A DNA stretch of 64,000 nt. Origin: Lepas anatifera. Taxonomy: Eukaryota; Arthropoda; Thecostraca; Lepadidae. This document shows, one piece after another, positions 44,870 to 55,186 of this stretch. Both the position numbers and the translations under genes were made by a program. Positions within the stretch are counted from its first letter, which is position 1; every line of letters starts with the position of its first letter. The stretch lies in the NCBI GenBank assembly GCA_034440635.1, contig JAOTON010002228.1, forward strand, positions 658,001 to 722,000, written 5' to 3'. Under the pieces are notes generated by a model, which was not told where the DNA came from, made no database searches, and saw only the letters and a program-made list of their open reading frames with translations.

Positions 44870-46870
44870 TCCAATTGATTAGTTAGAAACATTCACAAAC
44901 ATCTGCCACGTGGTCAAGCAGAAAACCTTCGGATAAGTTTTAGGCTTATGTTGCTACCCATATGAAGTGTATTTTTCTTGAAAATAAATAGGTATTTGTT
45001 AAGCTAATGGAATACAGTTTGTAGGTGTATGAATTTTTAAATAAATCCCATGATTATCCATATTCTGGTTAGCCGCAGTCTTCTGCGGAACAGTAAAAAT
45101 CATATACCAAGTTTATTATTTGATACTGATGTATTCATTAAAATATTAAAAATGTTTTTAAAAATAAATGTGATTGTGAAGCTGATGAAATTCAGTTCAT
45201 GAGTGCTTAAATTTATAGAAAAACTTTGCACACACATCTACCACGAGACCATTCAGGGTAAGTTGTAGGCTTATTTTGCTACCCATATGAAGTGTATTTT
45301 TCTTGAAAATGAATAGGTATTTGTTAAGCTGATGGAATCCAGTTTGTGGGTGTATGAAATTTAAAATAAATCCCATGATTACCAATATTCTGGTTAGCCG
45401 CAGTCTTCTGCGGAACAGTAAAAATCATATACTCAATTTATTAATTATTTGATAATCCTGAATTCATTAAAATATGACAAATGATCTTAAATATAAATGT
45501 GATTGTGAAGCTGATGAAATTCAGTTCATGAGTGTTTAAATTATAGAAAAAACTTTGCACACACATCTACCACGAGACCATTCAGAGTAAGTTGTAGGCT
45601 TATGCTGCTAGCCATATAAAGTGTATTTTTCTTGAAAATGAATAGGTATTTGTTAAGCTGATGGAATCCAGTTTGTGGGTGTATGAATTTTTAAATAAAT
45701 CCCATGATTATCCATATTCTGGTTAGCCGCAGTCTTCTGCGGAACAGTAAAAATCATATACTCAATTTATTAATTATTTGATAATCCTGAATTCATTAAA
45801 ATATGAAAAATGATCTTAAGTATAAATGTGATTGTGAAGCTGATGAAATGTCAGTTCATGAGTGCTTACATTTATAGAAAAAATTAGCACACACATCTAC
45901 CACGAGACCATTCAGAGTAAGTTGTAGGCTTATGCTGCTCGCCATATGAAGTGTTTTTCTTGAAAATAAATAGGTATTTGTTAAGCTGATGGAATCCAGT
46001 TTGTGGGTGTATGAAATTTAAAATAAATCCCATGATTATCCATATTCTGGTTAGCCGCAGTCTTCTGCGGAACAGTAAAAATCATATACTCAATTTATTA
46101 ATTATTTGATAATCCTGAATTCATTAAAATATGAAAAATGATCTTAAATATAGATGTGTTTGTGAAGCTGATGAAAATCAATTCATGGGTGCTTAAATTT
46201 ATAGAAAAACTCTGCACACACATCTGGCACGAGACCATTCAGAGTAGGTTGTAGGCTTATGTTGCCAGCCATAGGAAGTGTTTTTCTTGAAAATAAAGAG
46301 GTATTTGTTTAGCTGATGGAATCCAGTTTGTGGGTGTTTTTTTTGTTTATAAATCTTTATATGTTTATAAATTTTATAATTTTGTTTGTAAATCCCTTGA
46401 TTATCAATATTCTGGTTAGCCGCAGTCTTCGGTGGAACAGTACAAATCATATACCCAATTTATTAATACCAATTATTTGATAATGCTGAATTCATTGCAA
46501 TATGAATTATTTTCTTAAAAATAAATGTGATTTAGAAGCTGATGAAATTTAGTCCATGGGTGCTTAAATTTATAGAAAAACCCAAAGTGATTGATATTCT
46601 GATGAGCTGCAGCCTTCTGCGGAGCAGTACAGATTATGTACCCAATTTATTAAATATTTTACTATGTTGAAACCACTAAAATGTGAAATCCATTTTTCTA
46701 AAAACAAGTATTTGGTAAACTGATAAAATCCAGTTTATGGGCTCATGGGTTTTTAGAAAACTCAAAATTATTTATATTCTGATGAGCTGCAGTCTTCTGT
46801 GGAGCAGTAAAAATGATGTACTGAACTTATTAACTATCTGATAATGTTGAATTCCCACTTTTCAAGGAAA
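44870..46870 (+). repeat. ~327-bp tandem array with a conserved hairpin
   Basis: Spacing of the AGGTATTTGTTAAGCT phrase is 325, 329, 328 and 327 bp. The following copies are 365, about 187 and about 181 bp apart and more diverged. Each unit retains CCGCAG-TCTT-CTGCGG or a variant (from 45070, 45395, 45724, 46052, 46418, 46608, 46788). Outer bases GTT/AAC also pair around an AG bulge. AT-rich elsewhere and non-coding. Confidence 0.88.
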
Positions 46871-47749
46871 TATTTAATGGGGTGGGTCTTAAGGCTGATT
46901 TCATTTTATTTCTACAAAATAATCTGGAAAATTCACCTGTTTGAATGTTTTTGTTTTTCGTTAAGTATTGTCCTTACGTGTGGTACAGATTGGGAAGTTC
47001 ATATTCATGTGTTTACATCTTAAGGATGTTGAAGCTTAAATATTCTGTCAGGGTATGCATCATTTAGTTCAGAGGGTTGATTTCCATGTGATCTCTGTAT
47101 ATCTTTCGGTTAAATTCACATGTTTCATCGTCTTCTGGTTCTCTCAAGTGGTTGTGAAGCTGGATATATGTTTCCCAATTTCAAAACCTGATGATATTCA
47201 ATTAGAAACTTTATCAAACTAAGCATTATTAATATCTTCAGGTTGACTTCTAGATGATTTGTGATTTGAGTTTTCTTTGAACTTAACATGATTTATAATG
47301 TAGGTACTGGTTTGACAATTAGGTTTCAAGGCTACTCAAATAAGAACCATTTTGTGTTTGAATTGTTAATGTTAAGCTACAAACTATGTGGTAAACTACA
47401 CATAGGTTGATTCTGGAGCTGAATATCACGTGTTTTACACATTTTCTGTAAAATTTGACAATTTCATCATTTACAGGTTCTTGTCATTCTTGTTGTTTCA
47501 CAGTGCATGTGCTTCATTTTCCTTTTTCATCCCCACCTCCATCCATACATGTATTTTGCGACAACACACACAGGCAAAACACTACAACGGTAAAAAACGA
47601 ACAAAACAATGGGTGTGCACCCTAAAATCCTAGCGCCGGGCGGCATGATTACGCTAAGCAATATTATAAAATGCATGAGTACCAGTACAAAACAGCGGAA
47701 CAATATAGTGCACACAACCGCCGGGCCAGATCCCGGCCGCAGAGAAAGA
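46871..47749. other. No gene seen
   Basis: AT-rich, T-rich on the plus strand to 47520. At 47610-47660 a short GC-rich motif precedes the satellite. Confidence 0.4.
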
Positions 47750-48795
47750 CGCCATGCCGCCACACGGCGACCGGAGACGTGCAGCCGCAGAGCGCACACC
47801 GCTCTGGACGGCGAGAGGCCGCCAGGGCACGGTGATTGCCGGGACGCAGCCGTCGAGCGGCTGCCACGCCGGACGGCGAGAGGCCGCCAGGGCGCGGCGG
47901 TCGTTGAAACTGCAGAGTAGCCGCCGCGGCGACCGGAGACATGGAGCTGCAGAGAGGACATCGCTCCGGACGGTGAGAGGTCGCTAAGGCACGGCGACCG
48001 CCGAGACGCAGCCGTCGAGCGGCCGCCGCGTCGGAAGGCGAGAGGCCGCCAAGGCACGGCGACCGCCGAGACGCAGCCGTCGAGCGGCCGCCGAGACGCA
48101 GCCGTTGAGCGGCCGCCGCGCCGGACGGCGAGAGGTCGTCAGAGCGCGGCGACCGTTGAGACCGCAGAGTGGCCGCCGCGGCGGGTGGCGGGAGGCCACC
48201 CCACCGCGGCGACTGGAGACATGGACCCGCAGGGAGGACACCGCGCCGGACGGCGAGAGGCCGCCCGGGCGCGGCGATCGCCGAGACGCGACCGTCGAGC
48301 GGCCGCCGCGCCGGACGGTGAGAGGCCGCCAGGGCGCGGCGACTGCCGAGACGCAGCCGTCGAGCGGCCGCCGCGCCGGACGGCGAGAGGCCGCCAAGGC
48401 ACGGCGACCGCCGAGACGCAGCCGTTGAGCGGCCGCCGCGCCGGACGGCGAGAGGTCGCCAGAGCGCGGCGATCGTTGAGACCGCAGAGTGGCCGCCGCG
48501 GCGGGTGGCGGGAGGCCACCCCACCGCGGCGACTGGAGACATGGACCCGCAGGGAGGACACCGCGCCGGACGGCGAGAGGCCGCCCGGGCGCAGCGATCG
48601 CCGAGACGCGACCGTCGAGCGGCCGCCGCGCCGGACGGTGAGAGGCCGCCAGGGCGCGGCGAGTGCCGAGACGCAGTCGTCGAGCGGCCTCCGCCCCGGA
48701 CGGCGGGAGGCCGCCCGGGCGCGGCGATCGCTGAGAATGCAGAGTGGCCGCTGCGGACATGCAGCTGCAGACGGACGCCGCGGCGGGCGGCAGGC
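47750..48795 (+). repeat. GC-rich satellite: 65-bp monomer, 320-bp higher-order unit
   Basis: Markers GGACGGCGAG or GGACGGTGAG start at 48123, 48248, 48313, 48378, 48443, 48568 and 48633, giving spacings of 125, 65, 65, 65, 125 and 65. The 320-bp unit (125 + 3 x 65) therefore repeats. The 125-bp segment is a monomer plus a diverged 60-bp monomer containing ATGGACCCGCAGGGAGG. Because stops are rare in this composition, several frames stay open on both strands; these are not genes. Confidence 0.92.
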
Positions 48796-48823
48796 GGGTA
48801 TCCACCCTCCGTCAATGCGCGTG
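48796..48823 (-). mobile_element. Right end of a TTAA element (family 2), adjoining the satellite
   Basis: GCGGGTATCCACCCTCCGTC then AATGCGCGTG precede TTAA at 48824-48827, matching the right TIR of the element at 41209-42048. The matching left end was not found, so the satellite may lie inside an incomplete or expanded TTAA element. Confidence 0.7.
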
Positions 48824-48827
48824 TTAA

Positions 48828-49406
48828 CTGAGATAGCCAAGCTGTAAAGGGTGCCGGGAAACCCGTTATTCAATATATCATTTATATCATTTATATTTAT
48901 CAATATATCATCACAGAAAAAATGTTGCCACACAAACGATCTGATTAGTTAGAGTTTGCAGATATATTACATTCTGTGTTAGTCAGAATCGGTGCGGTTA
49001 TGGAACGCTTTGAAAGGAAGTAAAACACCCTTTTGTGGAAATGTCCCAATACAAATTCCATGCCTCCAGTGGGGCTGGGCGCGGGGCGGCAGACGAATAA
49101 TTTCATCACCAGTAAAAATAAATCGCCCCCAGGACAGTGTATTGTGCCCCCTTTACTAAATCATTCCGGGTAGGGTCCTGAGACTAATCGTAAGGTCACT
49201 CCAAAACTGATACTTTGGGCCCTCGTAACAAACAATTTTGGACCGCCCCGAGATAAACTCTTTACAGCCCCCGGGATAAACGATTTAAAACCACTCAGAC
49301 TAGCTCTTGAGAACCCCCGAGACCAACTTTCGGGACATCCAGACCAACTCTTCTGCGGACCTAAACTAACTCGTGGGACCCCAGCCCAACTTGTGGGCCA
49401 CTTAAC
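48828..49406. other. No gene seen
   Basis: 49170-49380 has loosely repeated phrases (GGGCC/GACC-type with CTCGTGGGACC) but no coding feature. Confidence 0.4.
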
Positions 49407-49545
49407 CAGTGGCGGATCCAGGAATACATTGAGGGGCTGCAGGCTCAAACCTCCTCCGCAGTTTGCTCAAAACGGAATCTAACTATGCATTTATTATAAG
49501 CACATATTTGGGTTCGAGCGCCCTCCACCTTTGTATCCGCCACTG
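49407..49545. mobile_element. 139-bp MITE with CAGTGGCGGATCC ends (hAT-like)
   Basis: CAGTGGCGGATCC and GTATCCGCCACTG are inverted repeats with one mismatch. CAG...CTG ends suggest hAT. The flanking 8-mers CACTTAAC and CCTTGGCC match poorly, so the TSD is decayed or the assignment is wrong. Confidence 0.65.
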
Positions 49546-49779
49546 CCTTGGCCAATATCTGGGTGGCGTTTGAGCTTCCCATCAACGCCCATCTGACATC
49601 AAAGAGAGCCGCCTTGCAGTGCTTAATCCTATCCCAAAGGGAAGCGGCCACGCCCTCGCCCACCCCCTTGGATCTCCACCTGAGGACCCCCAAGTTAATG
49701 GCGGACACGGACATACGTGAATCGAAGGAGGCAGATGCCTCCATCGCCCATCAGCGCTCCCTGAAACGGTCACTGCAGC

Positions 49780-50078
49780 CCTAAAAGGCTGATGGCGCCT
49801 CCTGATATGCCACTTCCCCCAGGATGCGAAAATCGGCGCCCAATGATAATATTTGGAGCCCACCTGGTGAGTTGTCGACCAGAAAAGGCGCGCCTGGTCT
49901 AGATGACACCCCACGTGGGGAAGGGAAGGCACCCCCTTACAGGAGGGTGCCCCTCCCTCCGAATGCCAATCCTGGATCTGCCTATGTTCAAGGGAAGCCG
50001 GGCATACACAGATCCAGGGGCAAAGAAGGCATGTGCTCATCCCTCCCGAACGACACTTGATGCCCCCTGAAATGGTCA
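49780..50078. repeat. GGCGGATCC-family repeat, left part, split by Transib
   Basis: Contains AATCGGCGCCCAATGAT, CCTGGATCTGCCTATG and AAATGGTCACGG. It is interrupted after CGGCG at 50083 by the Transib element; the family sequence resumes at 52553. Confidence 0.7.
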
Positions 50079-50478
50079 CGGCGCACTGTGTTACAAGGAG
50101 GGCCTAAAATGGTACGAAAATCCATTTTTCGACCAACACAGAGTGCCTTAGGATGACTTTATATCAAAGGGAAACATCCCAGACCATCCGGGAGCATATC
50201 TCAATCTCCGATAAAATGTCTGTTTATCCGATTTTAGATGTGGTAAAGGTGATGTTTTCGATAGGACAACAAATATTGCTTCCGACTGTCAGAACGTACC
50301 GGAACTTGGAGCGCTCGCGAACATGCTTTCATATCTCTGAAAACACACCGAATGATTTTTTTTTAAACTACGACTTGTTTGCAGCACAATTATATGCTTT
50401 TCAATGTTGTGATTTCTTTAAAAGTATTTCATTTCATTTTATGTATTTTAATAATTTACAACTCAGAGATTTCCACTG

Positions 50479-51014
50479 AAGGGTAAACTTGATTAAGCCG
50501 GCAAAAAATCCCACAGCTTCCCACAATATGAGACCACCACAGTGGTAGCTGGACACATGTTGACAATGCGTACAGAAAGTTTCAGCTGCATTTAGTTGCA
50601 TTTCCATGATTTATGACCGATTATGTAAGGGTATGTCGGCGGCCCGCGCGCTGTCCCCCGCCCGCCGCCGGGTCGCCGCCCGTCCAACCGACCTCTTATC
50701 TGCACGGCCTGGCCGCTTCTGTTGGGGCGCGTGGTGGAACCATGGACGGCAAACAAAGCGGTGGGATGAAAATACAAATAAAGTTAGGTTTTTCCACCGA
50801 ATGGTGGGTATAACACATACCCTGGTCAATGTATGCGCTCAGAAAAGTGTGCCGAGTTGTTTGAACAGGACACTTGGTACAACTGGGCTGATAATGAAAG
50901 GCAAACACATGAGGCGCGTTTGCATTATAATCCCTCGGTGCAAACGGTTTCGAAGCAAACCTGGAATTGTGTTGGAAAGGACACAGGCAGGTGATCTAAA
51001 GGGTAAGAAACAAT
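50479..51014 (+). other. Transib interior: GC-rich patch, possible 5' region
   Basis: 50630-50720 is GC-rich (CCCGCCCGCCGCCGGG). A few in-frame segments occur to 51014 (for example KKQFACDFGGERLW near 51008-51050), but no clear start was found. Confidence 0.4.
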
Positions 51015-51490
51015 TTGCTTGTGACTTCGGAGGTGAACGGTTGTGGTCTCGAGATGGAGCTCTGTGTAAAAAAGAGTGACCTAGTAGAAAAACTGGTAGA
51101 TAAAGGTACAATATCAGACGCTAAGCGCGGTGTCGAAGTAGCAAAGAAATACCTTATTAGTCGCTTAAAGGAGGGAGAATTATTGACAGACGAATCTGAG
51201 ACTATGCTGGATCAGCAACTTGAGTTGTTTTGCAGGAATTTCTGACAGAAGTGGTCATTGGTCAGCCGAGACAAGAACAGGGTTTTCAACAAATATGGAA
51301 CCCTCTTGGCAGAGAAAATATATTTCACTGTCCAAAACCAGAGTTTCAGCGAAAACAACGTCTTCGGCCGCACCTGACGCAGCAGAACCAGGTCCGAGCA
51401 AGCCCCTGGCAAGAAAAAGACGCCGGCCCCAAAAGAGATACAGAGACCTAAGCCAGAAAAGGCGTAAGCGAACCTCTGAAACTGTCCTAT
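51015..51490 (+). pseudogene. Coding remnant inside Transib, possible transposase N-terminus
   Basis: The frame 51015-51245 gives a helical, charged segment with KKSDLVEKLVDKGTISDAKR and KKYLISRLKEGELLTDESE. After a frame break near 51240, LTEVVIGQPRQEQGF continues in a second frame. A third frame gives GPSKPLARKRRRPQKRYRDL followed by a basic cluster. A K.YR.LS.R.KRR-type motif is, from memory and unverified, a feature near the N-terminus of Transib transposases. The RAG1-like catalytic core is absent; it was replaced by GC-rich repeat sequence at about 51490-51545 and a SINE. Confidence 0.5.
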
Positions 51491-51656
51491 GGGGGGCCCT
51501 CGGGGGGCGGGGGGCTGACCTTGCCGCCCCCCTTGGCTACGCCCCTGATTCGATATGGTGTTAACAACTCGTTGATAGTGCTTGCAGTAGCTAAAATACA
51601 TTTTGCTCAGAATGGTATTGGAGCATTTTTTTCTCAGAATGCTGTTGAACTGAATG

Positions 51657-51875
51657 CCGCCCCGGTAGCTCAGTTGGCAGAGCGTTGGGCTCCGGCCCGC
51701 TGCTCAGAAGCATGCAGTGGCAGTGCATGTCCAGGCTGGGATCGGTTCCCCTGAGACGCTCCGGCGCTCAATAGTTTGCCCGACGTAGGTCGGCTGGCAA
51801 CCGACTGGTGAGAGGGTGACCTGAGCGGGGCGGCCGTCCCTGTGCTTTGTGGGGCGTTAAACTTTGGTTTCTAAA
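51657..51875 (+). mobile_element. tRNA-derived SINE, second family
   Basis: The head has a perfect A box (TAGCTCAGTTGG) with GCAGAGCG after it, an enlarged middle and a weak B box (GGATCGGTTCCC). The tail contains GGGGCGTTAAACTTTGG, similar to the tail of the SINE at 11474. It is not an intact tRNA gene because the anticodon arm region is expanded. A target duplication was not defined. Confidence 0.65.
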
Positions 51876-52500
51876 TTATCCCTTCATTGTGGGAGTTGTT
51901 CGTTCGGGTGGTGGGGTCGGGGTCTCCGTGACAAGTCCCTTGAGGACTTAAGTGAGACTCCGACTCCAGCAGCCGTACTGGGAATAAGTTGGACAAAATT
52001 TATAAAAAACTGTACATCCCTCTTTGGAATTTCGTCTATTTTTCCATTTCTGATGTTAAGTCCTACAAATCACTATTCAAATCATCTGATCTCATTTGAG
52101 GTCAGCCTGAGAAAGCCCATTTTAGTAAAAGAGAGGTAGGTCTGGTAGCTGCTCATCTGAAAGTAGGATGAACAGCTTATTGATGTCCGATGTTATTTGA
52201 ATTTTCCCACCGAAACTGGCAGGATCTTCCACTGAAACATCCGACCTCGGTTCAGGTCAAATGGAAAAGATGCATTTGCGGGGCATCAAAACACAAAGAA
52301 AACAATTTCGTAAGATCAGGTCTTTATGATGAAGTCTTAACTTAAGTAAATGAGAAACTGATTCTGATCATTTACGAACATAAGAATTCAACTTGACCTA
52401 GGTCAAAGACCTGACCTGACTGAAACTTGAAACTAAACCTCAATAATGCTCAGGATATCAGCATACTGTGGTTCAAATTTGAAGGCAATATCTTTGATAG
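51876..52500. other. Transib interior, right part; no gene
   Basis: Short frames only. 52230-52430 has several AGGTCA/TGACCT hexamers. Confidence 0.4.
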
Positions 52501-52557
52501 AACGCAAGATATAGATTTTTGTACCGTTTTAGGCCCTCCTTGTAACACTGTGCGGCG

Positions 52558-53330
52558 CCCCCTGAAAGGCCGGTATCCCCCCTCCCTGAAATTTTACTTC
52601 CTACTCCCCTCTTCAGGATGCATAAATCGGCCCCTGCCGCCGAAAGGTTTTGCGCCCACCTGAAAGTTTTTCCCGGCCAAAAGTGTCGCACCCTAGTCCC
52701 GATGCCCCCCCTGATTGATAATCATGAACCTGTTTATGTACAAGGGGTGCTAGGCATACGCGGATCCAGGGGGAAGTTGCGCCTTGAGATGGTCACGGTG
52801 CCTCTACGAAATGATCACAGTGCCCCCTGAAACGTCGGTGTCCCCCTCCTGAAATGTCTCTTCCTACTCCCCTCCTCAGGATACGAAAATCAGCGCTTAC
52901 AGATAACTTCGGCAACCATTTTATAGATTTAGTCGGCCAGAAGTGGCATCCCCTGGTCTGGATGGCGCCCCCAGGGAAGGCGCCTTCCCCCGATGGCCAG
53001 TCCTGGATCTGTCTGTGTTCAAGGGGGGCTAGACATACGCAGATCCAGGGGGCAAAGGGGAAGGTGTCCCTCCCTCTCGAGCGACCCTTGGTGCCCCCTG
53101 GAATAGTCACGGCACCCCTCGAACGTCGATGCGCCCCCCCTGAAACGTCGCTTCCCATCCCCTCAGGATGCAAAAATCAGCACCTGCCGATAGAATTTTG
53201 CGCCCACGTAATAGCTTTCCCGGTCAAAAGTGGCGCTGAAAAAGAAGATCGGAAGTCCAGATAGCTCCGCTCTCGGAAGCTGCCCACCCCCCCCCGACGA
53301 TCGGCAATTCTAGATCCGCCTGTGGCAAAC
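52558..53330. repeat. GGCGGATCC-family repeats, right part
   Basis: Continuation of the family split by Transib, with at least two tandem or nested copies (GATACGAAAATCAGCG, TTTTGCGCCCAC, CTGGATCTGTCTGTG and AGATCCAGGGGGCAAAGG recur). Boundaries are degenerate. Confidence 0.65.
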
Positions 53331-53913
53331 GCTAAGCAGGCGGATGGAGGGATCTAGTCCCCCTGGAAAATATCAGATTCGTTATAATAACTACAGAGCC
53401 GGGGCTGCTACGAGGCAGGAGCGAGAAAAGCGAGAAAGGTCCCCAATAAAGTCCTGAATTCGCCATCGCCCTGCGACCAACATTTGGGCGGCACTTGGGT
53501 TCCCCATTCAACTTCCAGAACACCCATCAGACCTCCCGTGGGAACAATGTCGGTTCATTTGCAGTGTTTTGGCTCAGTGGCTCAGTCCAAAGGAGTCCTC
53601 GCCCCATCACCATTGCCCCTGGGTTTGTCTTTGAACTGAGAAATTCCAATGACGTTGAAAAAAATAGATCCTGATAATCCCGTCTTCGATACCAGTAACC
53701 CGGGATCCTGGGAAAAATCCCAAGGGTATGAACAAATCCCAATACCAATGAATTTCTACTAGCACAAATGCGTATGTTGCTCTACAGAGCAGAAATGTAT
53801 CTTTGTGCGATATACCCTTCTAAATATGTAAACAAATATTTATTATCATACTTAAGAGCTTAAATCTTTTCATGAATACAAAATTGGTGCTCCAGAAATG
53901 CAACTACCTAGTA
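53331..53913. other. No gene seen
   Basis: Short frames only. Confidence 0.4.
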
Positions 53914-53947
53914 CCTACTGTTTACCGTTAGGATGGTAAACAGTAGG
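53914..53947. repeat. Perfect 13-bp hairpin at right TAGCCG end
   Basis: CCTACTGTTTACC pairs with GGTAAACAGTAGG around an 8-nt loop. It corresponds in position to the hairpin at 44274-44301. Confidence 0.85.
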
Positions 53948-55186
53948 AACTAAATTCCCTTTATTCCTCGTGTGAAAACGGCTATTATGTCTTACTTTTA
54001 CTTATGTGGTACTTTTGAGCTGTGGACTTTCCGACTTTGTGGACAATTTCACCATTGGACATTTAGATAGTTATTCATGGGGACGTTCTAGCTTTGACTC
54101 TTTCTTCTTGAGGTCGAATTAAAATCCGCCCTGCTATTTGAGTAAAGTGCGTCTGTGCGTCTGTCTGTCTGTCGTCTTTTGTAGTTTAGCTGATTGGGAT
54201 TGGCTGCAAACTATAGGCGATATTGAGACGAAACTTTTTGTAATGTGTCGGAAAATGTTGTGGGGAGTGCCTTTGAGGGTCTCAAATTCTGGTTGCAGAT
54301 AGTTTGCACGTGGCACATGCTCAAAGTTGAACTTTTCTCCCCATTGACTTAACATGGGAAACGGCGACGAAAAATAGAAACACGGCAAAACGGGCACCAA
54401 TTTGTAGACCGCTCCAAAACGTCCCACTTAGGCCAATCTCGGAAAAAGGATACCCGAAACGTAGCACCGCGTTCTGGCTACACAGTGGATACAGATTAAA
54501 GTTCGCACGTGCTGCGTGCTCAGCAGGGCGTGCGTTCTTCGGAATGGGGGTAGTCGTCTAAAACCACGGTTTTTTCGACATTTCTCCGAAAGTAAGAGCC
54601 GTACGGACTCGAAACCGGCTCACATCGATGAAGCGAAAGGATTTGCACGTTGCGGTGTGCTTTTGGTAAGAAAATTCCATTTGAGAAGAAAATTAATCAT
54701 GAAAAACACCAAAAAATCGACAAAAAATCGAAATCAAAATAGGGACTGTATCTCGGAAACTGTTGATGCACGATGTGGGGTATCTGTGAGTCAAGGTTGC
54801 GTCCATGTACCGTCTATCCGATGCAGGAAAGACCCAGGCCGTAGGTTGCACGTGCTGGTCACGAAGAGGTGTCAAACAGGTCACTGTCGATTTTTGGGTT
54901 TTGCGGTTTTTCGACTGTAACTTGGGAACGGTGAGCGATAAAAACACGAAATAAACCGCACGGTGTGCTCCGAGCGAAGGCGCATCTTTTTATGTATTTA
55001 CACCTAACCACTAAACACGATATCCTAGAAAATTATTCCAAAAGATTAAAGTGCTCTAAAATTACAATTCAAAATGGTCACACAATTTGTTCAAATTTTC
55101 TATGTTTTAATGGCTTTTAAATTCCAAAACATAAAGCATCGTAAACGATGGAAAAATACCTTCAATGATCTGGTTTTATTTTCTAT

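Larger units (their letters stand above)
50084..52552. mobile_element. Transib-family transposon with RSS-like ends
   Basis: A 2469-bp element flanked by CGGCG at 50079-50083 and 52553-52557. The left end is CACTGTG, a 23-bp spacer, then ACGAAAATC. The right end read inward is CACAGTG, a 23-bp spacer, then ACAAAAATC. The two TIRs match over about 42 bp with four mismatches. Transib elements are known to have CACWGTG-like heptamers, 5-bp GC-rich target duplications (CGNCG type) and a transposase homologous to RAG1. The right end matches the V(D)J 23-RSS heptamer exactly and its nonamer at 8 of 9 positions. The interior holds only an N-terminal coding remnant and a SINE, so it cannot move itself. 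Confidence 0.88.
44221..53984. mobile_element. Possible composite between TAGCCG-type inverted ends (copy B)
   Basis: The left end TAGCCGTTTTCACACGAGG (44221) and the right end CCTCGTGTGAAAACGGCTA (ending 53984) are perfect over 19 bp and remain similar for about 75 bp inward. Each then folds into a hairpin (44274-44301 and 53914-53947). TA flanks both. The ends relate to copy A (13213-16775). It could instead be two independent small elements facing each other; the 9.8 kb between them is a patchwork of satellites and other TEs with no transposase. Confidence 0.4.

Noticed and set aside
47664..48933. Open frames up to 383 codons on both strands
   Set aside because: They run through the GC-rich 65-bp satellite in several frames at once. 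They are products of repeat composition, not genes.
51657..51745. tRNA gene
   Set aside because: A box is perfect but the anticodon region is expanded and the B box weak; better explained as a SINE head.
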